A DNA stretch of 64,000 nt from Ophiura sarsii. Taxonomy: Eukaryota > Echinodermata > Ophiuroidea > Amphilepidida > Ophiuridae. Each line of letters opens with the position of its first letter. Position 1 is the first letter of the stretch. Where the stretch lies: the NCBI GenBank assembly GCA_035610835.1, contig CM069442.1:27977798-28041797 (forward strand), written 5' to 3'. The translations under genes were made by a program, and so were the position numbers. Below the pieces are notes generated by a model that was not told the DNA's origin, made no database searches, and saw only the letters and a list, made by a program, of their open reading frames with translations. Below, piece after piece: positions 11,201-23,600 of this stretch.

Positions 11201-14200
11201 GTAAGGAGGCTTAGCCAATTAGGAGCTGGTCAAACTACAGAGATTTTGTAACAGTAGCTATGACAATAACAACCCAGTGTGCAGAAGTTTAGAGTTGCCA
11301 GTCTGATGAAGCTACCAGCGTGGTAGTGAAACGTCATTAAACAGCGAGTAACATCTTTAACTTCTTATCGATTTGAACACAAAGAATTCTCTATATTATG
11401 TCTTCAAGCAATCCAGATGAACTTATTCAAAGATATGGAATTACTCAATTTGGCACAACACACGAATTTGGAAATATTATTTAAAACAATTATTTAAAAA
11501 ACTATTTTCACACCAGAAACATTAGTAATTTACCAATTTTGTCTTCACATGAACCATGTGAGTCACGGTTTGGCAGCAATATTTTTTAGCAATTAAAAAT
11601 CGATAATACCCTGATTGCCCCCTCATCCACCCATCCAAGAATCTCCTTTCTGGTTCACAAGGATCCAGTCATGGGGATGCAGGCATGTTATCTTGTATAT
11701 AAAATCAGAAAGTAGATATTTTAACTCTCAAAAATATATATTTTTGCCTAAAGTTGCCTTTATTAAGCCAACATTTAAACAAATGTAGACAATTTTGCAT
11801 AATAGTCTGCTGTTTTTAATATTTCAAGGGATTTCAGATTTGTTCATCTGATATGAATAGCATGCCTACATGGATGTAGCATCTATGCAATTACTCGTAT
11901 TGATAGATATGATGCACAGTATTGCCAGTGTAATTTGAGATTGCTTTATAGATTGGATTGCATTCATATTTCACATGAACAATTGCCAATATAGAACGGG
12001 ATGAATATGTGATTGAAATGTTGTATCTCCATCAAGGCAATTTAATAAAAGCATGACAATGTTATGTATGTTAAAGGTGGGTCAATTTTGAAAGACGTAG
12101 TCCGCTAGATGTTTTTGGACGATGTTTGAGCCAATCACATCCATGGGTTGATCCCCCTCCCCCTTTTGCGAGGGAGACGTGTGATCTTTTTACATTCACA
12201 GATGTTCCTTAGAACAAATTGTTGAAAATGTTGAGAACGGGCCAGTCGTGCATATTAACCTTAAGCCCCAAGGGATAAACACAGGTCAAATTAGGTTGGA
12301 AGTCTGGCTGTATCGGTGCCGGGGAAACAAACCCGGGTCGCCTGGGTGAAAGTCCTCCCCCCTACCTGATTGTGCCACAAAGTTAGCTTCGAAAATCTTT
12401 GGATTGTTTTCAGTGTATGATAGCCTGTCTGATCGCGCCACGAGATAGACTGTTTCCATCTTGATAAAAAAGATCAGTACACCTATTTTGTTTTCCATAC
12501 CTAATATTCTACGACTGTGTATATTTTTCAGGTTCAGAATGATCCAAACGCACCTGTTTACATCAAAGGCTACATCATGAGGAAATGTGTCTCAGAACCA
12601 GACGGAAGAAAAAGTAAGTTACTTCAAGGATGCATAGGATATTTCAGATTTAGAAATGTAACATGCAGGTGTCAGTTTGACTCTGTTCCTTCCTCAAGCA
12701 TTCACCGGTTTTCACCTTCCTTCAGGAAAAAATAGGTCAAGATTGTTTTTTTCCTGCAATTTATCAGTGAAGATATGACCTCAGTGCACTATGTTTGCTG
12801 TATAGTTATAATATATGAGAGAAGTTGAAATACATAGGGGAAGATTCGCCATAGATTCACCCATCCAAAATGTAAATAAGTTAAATATTCAACACATCAC
12901 AAATATAACTAGGCAAAGTTTCGGCGTCTAATCATTTATGTTCCTTGTTCAAGATTCACATAGATCCCTGCATTCAGGTTTGTGTATTTCCGGTCTTTAA
13001 TGGTGTTTGTGTTGCCTACATGTATGTTTTATTCTTGAGGCAACACCAAATTGATGTAAACCGGGTGAACATGTGATGTAGATAGAAAACACAAGGAAGA
13101 ATAGTTTCATTAAATAAGTATATTTTTGGTAGATATTGAGAGGAAAAAAATGGAATAAAATGTTGATTTGGAATTATCAATATACATAAAACTTGTTTCC
13201 TTATAGCCATAATGGGCTGTATTCTCGTACTAAACACGGTTTTAGTTTAAAACCGTGTCTACCTAATCTTGTGTCTAAATTAAACGTGAGTTTATCTTTT
13301 AAACGACGTGTTTAATAAAACCCAGTTTAAACAACACAAATCTCGTCCCCAGAGTGGTTGTGGCACAAATGGTTTCAATAGATATCGACCGAATTCTTCA
13401 AATGCTCATGTATTTATAAGACTACACGATCTGCACGTCAGCTAGCACCAGGCACAGTTGAGTAATCATTCAAAGCATACAATTCGTGCACGAGTTAAGT
13501 TAAACGCGCTTAAAACTACCACCTTTAATTACTCATGTTTAAAGGTAGCCACTTATCAGTGAGTGAGGTGCGTGTTTAAGTTTTGAGAATTGCTTTTAGT
13601 TAAGCGAGGTGTTTAAGTCAAAGTTAAACATGTTTTTTGCTTAAAACCATGTTTAAATAGGTACGAGAATACGGCCCAATATGTTGTACTTACTATGGTT
13701 AAAGATGTGTATAACAAGGGAAAGGGGATTTCCCTTGTGGGAAAGGGGGGATTTCCCTTGTAAAGTCACTTGTAGACAAACAGATTAAATGTCACACAGA
13801 GTAAAAAATAGTTTGAATCTATTTATTAAGATGAAATGCCAGGTATGTAGGGAACATTTAAAGTACATTATAACCTTTATGAACACCTTGTATGTGAAGT
13901 AGGGGACTTCCCATAGTAGGCAATATAGACAGAGTGTCCCAGAAAACGGCAACTTATTTCGACAGAGCTCTAGTTTGACTTTTACGCCATGGATTTTTAT
14001 CATTTTTATACATTCTGAAAACCTTAGGATCTCCACATTTAAGTGGGGAAATGATAATTAAGATTGTTTAAATCTGTTTTGCAAATTATGCGCATGCAAA
14101 GAAAGGTATGTCACAAACCTGTTCAACTGATTTGACGTAAAATGATGGTTCTATTAGTATTATTCAGTCCAGTTCACCACCGAAACTTGCAACTAATATT

Positions 14201-17200
14201 GATGGCGTTTTAGTTTCATTTTCTCACTCATATACTTGCCTTCCGAAGAATTATTGAAGGAATTAGATCAAATAACCTGCCAGCCATCATAACCTTTATC
14301 GACTTCAAGAAAGCGTTTGACACACTACATAGGGGATGAATGCTGCAAATATTGAAAGCCTATGGTGTACCCGATCAGCTTACAAATGCGATAGCAGATA
14401 TATACAAAGATACCAAGGTAAAGGTTATATCACCAGATGGAGAAACAGAAGTGTTTGAGATACTGGCTGGAGTACTACAAGGAGACATCCTGGCTCCATA
14501 TCTCTTTGTCATTGTTCTTGACTATGCCCTAAGAGATGGCAGAGAAGAAGAGCTAGGATTCTACCTAACAAAAAAGAAGCAGCAGAATAATAGGACCAAC
14601 CGTATTAACTGACTTAGACTTTGCTGACGACATTCCATTGTCTGAGGAAGTGTCTCAAGTGCAATCAATATACTCAACAGAGTGGATAGATACCTCAGTG
14701 GGCAGAGTTGGGCTCAAAATGAACGCTGCAAAGACGAAGTACACATCCTTCAACCAGACGCAAGTACCTGTAACCACCACAAGCGAAGGCATGCACCTTG
14801 ATAAAGTGGAGGACTTCAAATACCTTGGAGCCTGGATGAACAGCACTGAAAAGGACATCAAAACATGCAAAGCAGCTGCATGGAGAGCTTGTGGCAAACT
14901 TAGTCAGTTATGGAAGGCTTAATCACTATCCAGAAAGCTCAAAGAAAGACTGTTCATAGCTACAGTAGAATTAGTCCTCCTTTATGGATGTGAGACATGG
15001 ACAGTCACCCCAAAGCTTGGTAAACAACTGGATGGATGCTACACTAGGATGCTAAGATCTGTGTTCGACATCAACTGGAGTCAGCATGTGACAAATAAGG
15101 ACCTGTACGGGGACATGCCAAAAGTCTCGGACAAGATCAGAGAACGCAGAGCAAGATTTGCTGGACACTGCTTCAGGGGGTCCAAGGAGCTTGTCTACAA
15201 ACTCATACATTGGATTCCAAAACAGGGAGTAAGAAAGCATGGTAGACCAGCCCTGACCTACATTGACGTACTAAAATATTTAAATACCAAAAAAATTAAT
15301 GAAATACATATTTATTGTTCAATATTGTACATAAACAAATATTATTTATTCACCAATCTCCTAAAGGGAAGTACGGATCTTTGCTGCGGTTTAAAAGATA
15401 TCGAGTGGTTAACAGTGCTGCAACACTGTAGATTCCATGAAATCTGTTGAATTGGTTTCTGACATAACCTCTCGTTGACCATGTGTAATTAGAAAACTGA
15501 TTGTGCAAACTTGAATTTTATTGCATAATTAAAAAGAAGAAGAAATATTTAGGTTGTCAGAAAGTGCAAACACGATTTTTAATACGTTGTGTGGAAGTAA
15601 AAACAGAGCTTCAAAATAAGTGGCAGGTTTTCTGGGACACGCTGTAGGCAAACCAATTAAACACAGTCAGAGTAAAACGGTTTCAGATTGTATCCATCAA
15701 GATTAAATGCTGCCCACGTTAGTAATATTGAAGCGTTCTGTCTCATGGTGACCTTTTGAAGTTAGTGAGTGTTAAATTCATTCACTTTTGTGTCTTTGCT
15801 CTTTATTTGTGCAAGACATTTTTGTACAAAAAATAAATATTGAAGAAGAATTGTATTTCAAATTCTCAAAATAATGCGACCAATTTATGGACAGCACCTT
15901 AAACTACAAAGTATGTACACTATATAAACCATGTCACCTCTTGTTGATCAACAATGTTAAGTGCCTGGTTCCATTCCAAGCATGGGTGAACATGCATTGA
16001 CTGCTGTTGTTATAGATGACTGAGTTAAATTACTCTATCCTGCAGAAGTAAAGTGTCATCAAGAATCTGCATATCGTCAGCCTGCTTCGATAATTGCCTA
16101 ACTCATTTTTTCTAGTTCTTAGAAAACAACAAAAGTATGAAACCTGTTACCTGTGTACCTGTTACTCATTTTGTATTATTGATGGATGGATATTCATTAT
16201 GTGGAATGTGCCTTTGATTGTTGATGCCTCAATTGGCGTGCATGGATGCACTAATCCAAGTCATATAGAAACAGATGAACACAGCCATACAATAATTTGA
16301 TTAATTCCATGGATTTGTCAATGCAATTCAATAATGCAAAATGAGTAACATGTTGGAGTGGTCTGGTGGCCCTTTTTCAACAAACCCTTCATTTATCAAC
16401 ACTTTTGATTGGTCAATGACTTAGGTATTATAACAGCATGTGCATAATGTAATGAAGTCATGATTTATGCAAAAAACTCAGTTTTGCTGAAAAGTGAGTT
16501 AGGCAATTATCGAAGCAGGCTGACGATATAGTAGTGCAAAAAATCCAAACAAAACTGGTGTGTTATACTACTATTTAGATAAATCACTACTTTTTGCTCA
16601 TATCATCTAATGGAAACATCTTTTAGACCTGCTGGATTTTCTTTTGATATTAAAATCTCAAAGAGGTTTATCTCGGAAACATTTGCAAAAAGCAAAGTCC
16701 TGTGCGATATTTAAAAACAAATTGTTTAGAGAATTGGCTACGAGGTATGCAATTTTTTTAAAATTTATCGGCCATGTTTTTATTTGACCGGTTTTCAAAT
16801 TATGCATATCATTTCGTATTGATTCAAGCTTACAGAGAACCACAGCAACAAAACAAAGAAAAAGAAAGAAGAAAAATCCATCACCAGCAACTGTGACACT
16901 AGAGCCAATTTCACATACCATACGCGCCGGTTTCTGAGACAAACTTTTTTTGTGTGGCCTTAATGTGTGCCACTAAAATGTCCTTTCCTTCTGCAAGAGT
17001 ACATTGACAAAACCCTATATGATTCATATACTTTGTATGTTTATTCTCTTCATACAGCCGCCAGAGGGAAGAGAGGTTGGAAGATGTATTATGCAACATT
17101 GAAGGGACTCATACTCTACTTACATAAGGTAGGTTATCAAAATAATCATTGGTCATGTATGCAGGCAATGTAGGTAGGTAGGTAGGTAGGCAGTGATGCA

Positions 17201-17563
17201 TAATAGCTTTTGTACTTTCCAGAATAATTGGTACGTACGTAGCCACGAGGGGAATGATGTGCGAGGGATGTGACGTGACGGCTTCAAAGGTGTTCATTGG
17301 ATTGTGATAAACAGAACTTGAGTACTACAATGCCTAGTCCTGGAATAATAGGTAGTAGTATGGTTGGTCGTGTCACTTCCAAGACCGAGTTGCTTAATAT
17401 TGTCTTATTTGCAGGAGAGTTTTAGAGGTAATGTATAAACAATATACAGAGTATACATACAAAAATGAAAAATTCAAAAATGATTAAAAGATAAACTTGT
17501 ACTTGTTACTCCTAAGGAGAAACTAGAAGTGGGCCCAAATTATTAGTTCTACATTGTGCTCCT

Positions 17564-17601
<38 letters not shown>

Positions 17602-20600
17602 AAACACACACACCCCTGTTTGTAATGACCTGCAAATGAGGACCAAACGTGGTACTATCCAAATGAGGACCCACCAACCTGACACACACCGTCACATCGA
17701 GGACAAAATGGCATTTAAAAAAAAGTGGGTGTCAAATCACCAACTAGACAGTTAGCTATCCCACAGGCCTATGGATGTATGGGGGGGGGGGGGGGGGGGG
17801 GGAGAGCATCACAAAAGAAGACCATGTTTAGATAGCGTTTCTTATGTGTTTGCAATACTTTGTATGTATCAGGAAACGGAGGACGTCCTCAGTTGCAGGT
17901 GTGTCCACAATTGGAATGTAAAAAACGGGTGTGCGCACTCGTTTGCATGTAATTACAGACTCATACACACTCACCAAAAAACAACAACAAAAAAACCCAA
18001 CTAACCCGAAACCACTTCTTTTTGCATGAATCAGAATAGGTAAATGATATACCTGACTTTTTCTTTGAACATTTCTGACAAATACATTGCAAACATTTGA
18101 GATTTGAGCGATGATGTGTGTAAGCAGGCTGAAAACATCTTCCCCTGTTATCAATTGCGTCAAGGTTGACTTTTACTTAACACTTTTCACGCGGCTATTA
18201 GTTTTACCATACAAAACAGATTTTTCAGAAACATTTCCCAATTTTCAAAGTTTTCTCAAGGAGTCTGATCCAATACTAGACATGTTTGTACTTATTGTAA
18301 TGCATTCCTCATGGTGATTCCAATATGGTAATGAAATTCAATAATGTTGACATATTTGAAACATTTGTGAACTTTGTCGTCTGCAGACGCCTGCCATATA
18401 GCAAGTGTTAAATTAGCCAAACTAGCCTACAACGATTGTCATAGCGAGACCTACACAGTGTTAAAGACATAAAAGCATTGTTAAATACAATACAAATTTA
18501 ACCATTTCCCTAACTAAATCATTAATTAGATTAATAGTATACCGGTTTTCATAGGATACAGTCCCTGCCTAAATCCTGAATGGCGAATGCCTCGCATGGG
18601 TGGATTTTCCCATGGGAAAAACAGTTTCTGACATGTGTCACTTCAACGCAGTTGTTATCAAAAAGTTGGCGTTGGATTCTAATGAAATTTACACAGAAAA
18701 AGAAAAAGTACATACATTCTGGGAATGAAAAAAACAAAAAAGTAGTTCAGATTATTTTTAAAATGATTGGTTTTTCCATTTTTGGACCCAGAATTTTGGG
18801 ACACACTGGTAGGTATCTTATAGAATATACAGGGCAGTTGTAATCTTAACTCTTTCCACACAGCTGTTGGTTTTGCCATACAAAACAGATTTTCAGAAAC
18901 CTTTCCCAAATTTCAAGTCTATTTCAAGGATTACTGACCAATACTAGGCATGTTTGTACTTATTTTCAATGCATTTCTCATGGTGATTCCAAATATGGTA
19001 ATGAACCCCAATAATGTTGACATTTTTGAAACATTTTGTAACATTTTGGAATGTCGTCTGCAGACACCTGCCGCGTGGAAAGTGTTTTAAGGTAATTTAT
19101 ATGGTCATGAATTGCTTTCAGAACTTTACTACACTGAGCCAAAAAAGAACTTTAACAATTTTAACAGATCACCATAGGGGCAGTGCACATTTCTCTTGTG
19201 TCATTGAAGCAAACAATTGGTTATTGACTGCTATTTGAAGCGATACATTGCAGTAATATTGTATCCAAATTTGGTACATTTTCACGCACAGAATATTATT
19301 TGGTGATCTGTTAAAATTGTATAAGTTTCTTTTTTTATAAGTTTCTTTTGGCTCAGTGTATGTCTATTTCTAAAGTAATGTTTGAGGTTTTAGATGATAT
19401 ATATATGTAATAAACTGCTTGCTTAGTTGTTTGTTAATGGTTAGAAACCGGTTTCTGGATGATAATGGAGAGACAATACTAGATATGAAATGTTAGAGAT
19501 TGTGATATTTAACCGGGAAAATCATATTAATAATTTAAAAAGTAAGTCAGTATTCTATGGTAAATAGCCGTACTCAACAATATACAAAAACACTTTAAAC
19601 CTATAACTAAACTAGGTTATAATAATATAGAGATAGGGAATTTGCGCTATTTAAAAGCATTAAATGTGCTGCCTGATTTTGGGAAAAGTGCTTTTGGGGG
19701 CAAAAGGTGCCTTTTTGCACAAAATAAACCAAATGCATAGGTATGTTGCGCTTTTCAATAAACCATCATTTTTCATTAAAAACTAAATTCAAACTAAACA
19801 AGGTCTAGAATAAACACTTCCACAGTAATGCAGTTTGTCGATTTTTAGTAATTTTTTTTTTATTAAGACAACTTTTGAAAAAATGTGCCATGGGATGCTT
19901 TTTTGTGCACTTTCGCGCTATAGCACATTTTCCCTATCCTTATAATAATACTTCCATTTACCTTATTGCATGGTGATCTTTTCAACATCAGACAGTTTGT
20001 ATTCTTATTTATTTAGTCAACTCTGCTGACACAAATGAATTTGTGCTCTATATTATTTTTAGAGTCTCTTTTTTCATTATTTGAACCACTCACTCGCTCA
20101 CTCATTGGTTTATCTAGTGATAGAGTTATCGATAGGTAGCTCACGGGCAAGATAGGTCCCCAGAAGAATTGAAATACAATCTAACAATTGAAGCCAAAAA
20201 GAGACCAAAATAGCATAATTTCAGGCAAGTTTTGGTAGTTTTTCACGCAAGTCTCTACATTTCCGACATTTATAATCCGATATTACCTGTGGTTGTGTGG
20301 AATTGATGAGCAATTTACTTCCCAAAACACCCTACTTCCCGGTAACACTATACTCATCCAACATAACAAACTCAAAAACATAAGGCTAGCTGTTTGTCAC
20401 CTCTCCGAAAATGGAGGCAGGCATTCCTATTTCAAGTTGCACCTAGGGCGAAAGTGAGAGCTGAATTTCAGGTTGATTTTTTTCCCAACCCGGTTTAAAT
20501 TTGCATATTTGCTCCAAATCCATGCTAAATGTCTCCTCAAATTACACACATCGGTTTAGTGTTTTTAAGATATTTGCTCTATATTTGTTGGCAGTAAAGA

Positions 20601-23600
20601 CACTAAAATGTATAAGCTACGCCATGTTATATCATAACCAACAACTAACACAGCGATATAATGTCAGATGTCACGTCCTAGATAAATGTAAATTTACCTT
20701 TTATCTTGTAATGGAGTCTGAACACCTTGTATTTTGTCCTAGGGTATGTTCATCTCACTGAAGTACAGACTGGTCACTTTGTAATGCCATTACCTCCGAA
20801 TATTCATCTTTATTATTACTGCACTATAGATGGGGTGACGGTTGACGTCAGACCAGGCAAAACGTGGCCAGTTGCTATTGTTCTTTACCCGGCAGTTTGC
20901 GCACGCATCCTGTTTTGTTTAGGACCTGTGCTTTTAAAACTCGCGCCAAAGTATTATAAAGGGCAATACGGCATAGCGGACCAGCCAGTAGGGAGGTCAT
21001 GATTCATGTCATATTTTGTTATACGCATGAAAACAATGGAATTTCAGTGACTGCAATATTTGCTAGAAATAGCTTCGGAAAATGGTCTATTTGGGCATCA
21101 CAAAAACTGAGAAACGTGTTAAAAATCATGTAGAATTTTAGAAGAGGGTCAATAACATCTGCAGAATGGTAAAATGTATAGTTTTAAACACGTTTGGTGA
21201 CCAAATTTATGTCGTATAATGCTGGAAAATTCACGTTTTGGAAATCCGTGGTCTTCAAAATTACAGGAATCCTAACTCATTCTAAACCTCACCAAATCAT
21301 GAAATGAACCCTCGTCTACAAAAAAGTCCATGTACGTATTGCTCTATCTGCTTGGAGATAGCGAAGACCACGGAAACCTCATAGCTTTATACCACGGAAT
21401 GAAATCTGCCATAGACATTACACGGCGAAAATCGTACAGATTTGCACTGCAGACCTCTGTGTAGGGAGTGTTGACAATAGCATGACAATAGCAAGGTCGT
21501 TTGACTATTGTGTTTGTGCATGTTTGTGACAACTGACCCTATTTAACAATCTTCATAGCTTTCATATAGGGCTTGGGTGACCTAACTATTGACTGGGACA
21601 GTGTTGTAGTCATATGCCGTTCCCTCAAGCGTGTATCGACAGTCCAGTCCCTTCGCCCGTTGCGTTTGTTGATAAACATTGGATGTAAACAATGGTCACC
21701 TCATCTATAGTTTAATCAGTTCCAAATTGGTGAGAAATGTGTGGTTTATATCGCTCCATGCGCAAAAGTCATCCTAGGTATGTGCGCTATTTTGGCATAT
21801 GCACGCATCTCTCATTCGATTTACAGTGCGCAATGTTGCGTCATGCAGGTTTTTGCGCACCCTCGCTCTTCTGTATTCATTCGCTGCTGTAAACAGGTTC
21901 GCCAATTTGAAACTGATTGAACTATAGCTGTCATGAAACACAAAAGGACCTTTTGAAAAAAGTCTTGAAAACACTGTGTGATGATACTATGCTCTTCTAT
22001 AGTGCACCAATCTGAATATTATATTATTGTACATTTTAACACTTTCCACGCGGCTGTTGGTTTTACCAATATAAAGAGCTATTTTGCAAAAGGGCCTACA
22101 GACCACCCCGACATGTTACTCATTTTGTATTAGTGAATTTGTATTGACAAGTCCATGGAATTAATCAAATTATTGTATGGCTGTGTTCATTACTGTTGTT
22201 ATGACTTGGATAAGTGCATCCATGTACGCCAATTGAGGCACCAACAATACAAGCCACATTCTACATAATGAATAGCCATCCATTCAATGATGCAAAATGA
22301 GTAAAAGAAGTCCCTTTTACAAAACAGCTCTTCATATACAAAACAGATTTGTCAGAAACCTTTCCAAACTTTCAAGGCCTATCTCAAGGATAACTGAACC
22401 AATAGTATGCATGTTTGTACTTATTCCAATGCATTTCACATGGTGATTCCAAATATGGTAATGAAATTCAACAATTATGATATTTTGAAACATTTTGTGA
22501 CATTTTTGGAGTGTCGTCTGCAGACGCCAGACACGTGGAAAGTGTTAAGCAAGCCTTTAATAGTAAATGGTCTTCCCTCGAGTCATATGTAGCCTATGCA
22601 ACAACATTAATATCAGCAAAGAGGAATTAGCATTCTCAGTAATTAATCAACACAAAAAATGTAATTGCAACTGACTGGACACTTGTACATTATTATCAAT
22701 TTATCCATTTTCCAAAGGTTAAGTAAGTCTCATACCCTGTAATAAATTGGCTTCCCTCAAGTCATATGCACTACGCCAACATGAATATCAGTCGAGTGAT
22801 TATAAACATCACAAAATAGTTCTAGTGCACACCTCAAATACTGTATTAACAAATCCCTTTAAGAAGATCTTTGCAAAGGTTAAGTCTTATCCCTTTGGTC
22901 ACAAGTACTGCGCCAACATGGATATCTGTCAAGTGACTAGTCAGTGTACATACTTATTAAACATCACAAGATGTTCTCGCAACTGATTACGCTCCTCGTA
23001 GACTGTATAGAAAATGCATCCCTTTAAGAAGACTTTGCAAAGATTAAGTCTCATACCTGGGAATAAAATGGACTTCCCTTTGGTCATATGTACTGCGCCA
23101 ACATGAATATCAGTCAAGCGACTAAATAGTTTACATACTAATGAAACATCACAAGATGTTCTCGCAACTGACTGCGCTCCTACGCGTAGACTGTATAGAA
23201 AATGCATCCCTGTAAGAAGACTTTGCAAAGGTTAAGTCTCATACCTGGGAATAATAAGGACTTCCCTTTGGTCATATGTACTATGTCAACATGAATATCA
23301 GTCAAGCGACTAAATAATGTACATATTAAATTCAACATCACAAAATAGTTCTTGCAACTGACTACACATATATACTGTACATTTATAATAAATGTGTCCC
23401 TTAAGAGAACCATTGTGAGGGTAAGTAAGCCTCAAACTTGATTTTAAGAGGCTGTGCAATAAATGGGTTTCCCTCTAGTCATGTGTACTATGCCAACAAG
23501 TCAAGCGACTAGGTAACATTCTTTGTAAGCTGACTGCATATACATGTTTATACTATGCATGTATAATAAATGTATCCTTGTGAGGGGTAATTAAACATCA

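Larger units (their letters stand above)
8284..12531 (+). other. Intron 1 (4.2 kb)
   Basis: GTGAGG...TTTTTCAG. It contains nested palindromes at 8610-8680, a MITE at 9316-9475, a tRNA-like stretch at 10013-10085, a foldback element at 10781-11393 with another MITE inside, and a second tRNA-like stretch at 12312-12384. Nothing coding was seen. Confidence 0.85.
12614..17057 (+). other. Intron 2 (4.4 kb)
   Basis: GTAAGT...TTCATACAG. It contains a Harbinger-like MITE at 13214-13677, the RT-bearing long-arm element at 13930-15644, and a MITE at 16075-16525. Otherwise AT-rich with nothing recognised. Confidence 0.85.

Noticed and set aside
22941..23413. Two overlapping minus-strand frames with similar protein sequences
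   Set aside because: They are the same satellite unit translated twice; the period is near a multiple of three by chance in these units only.
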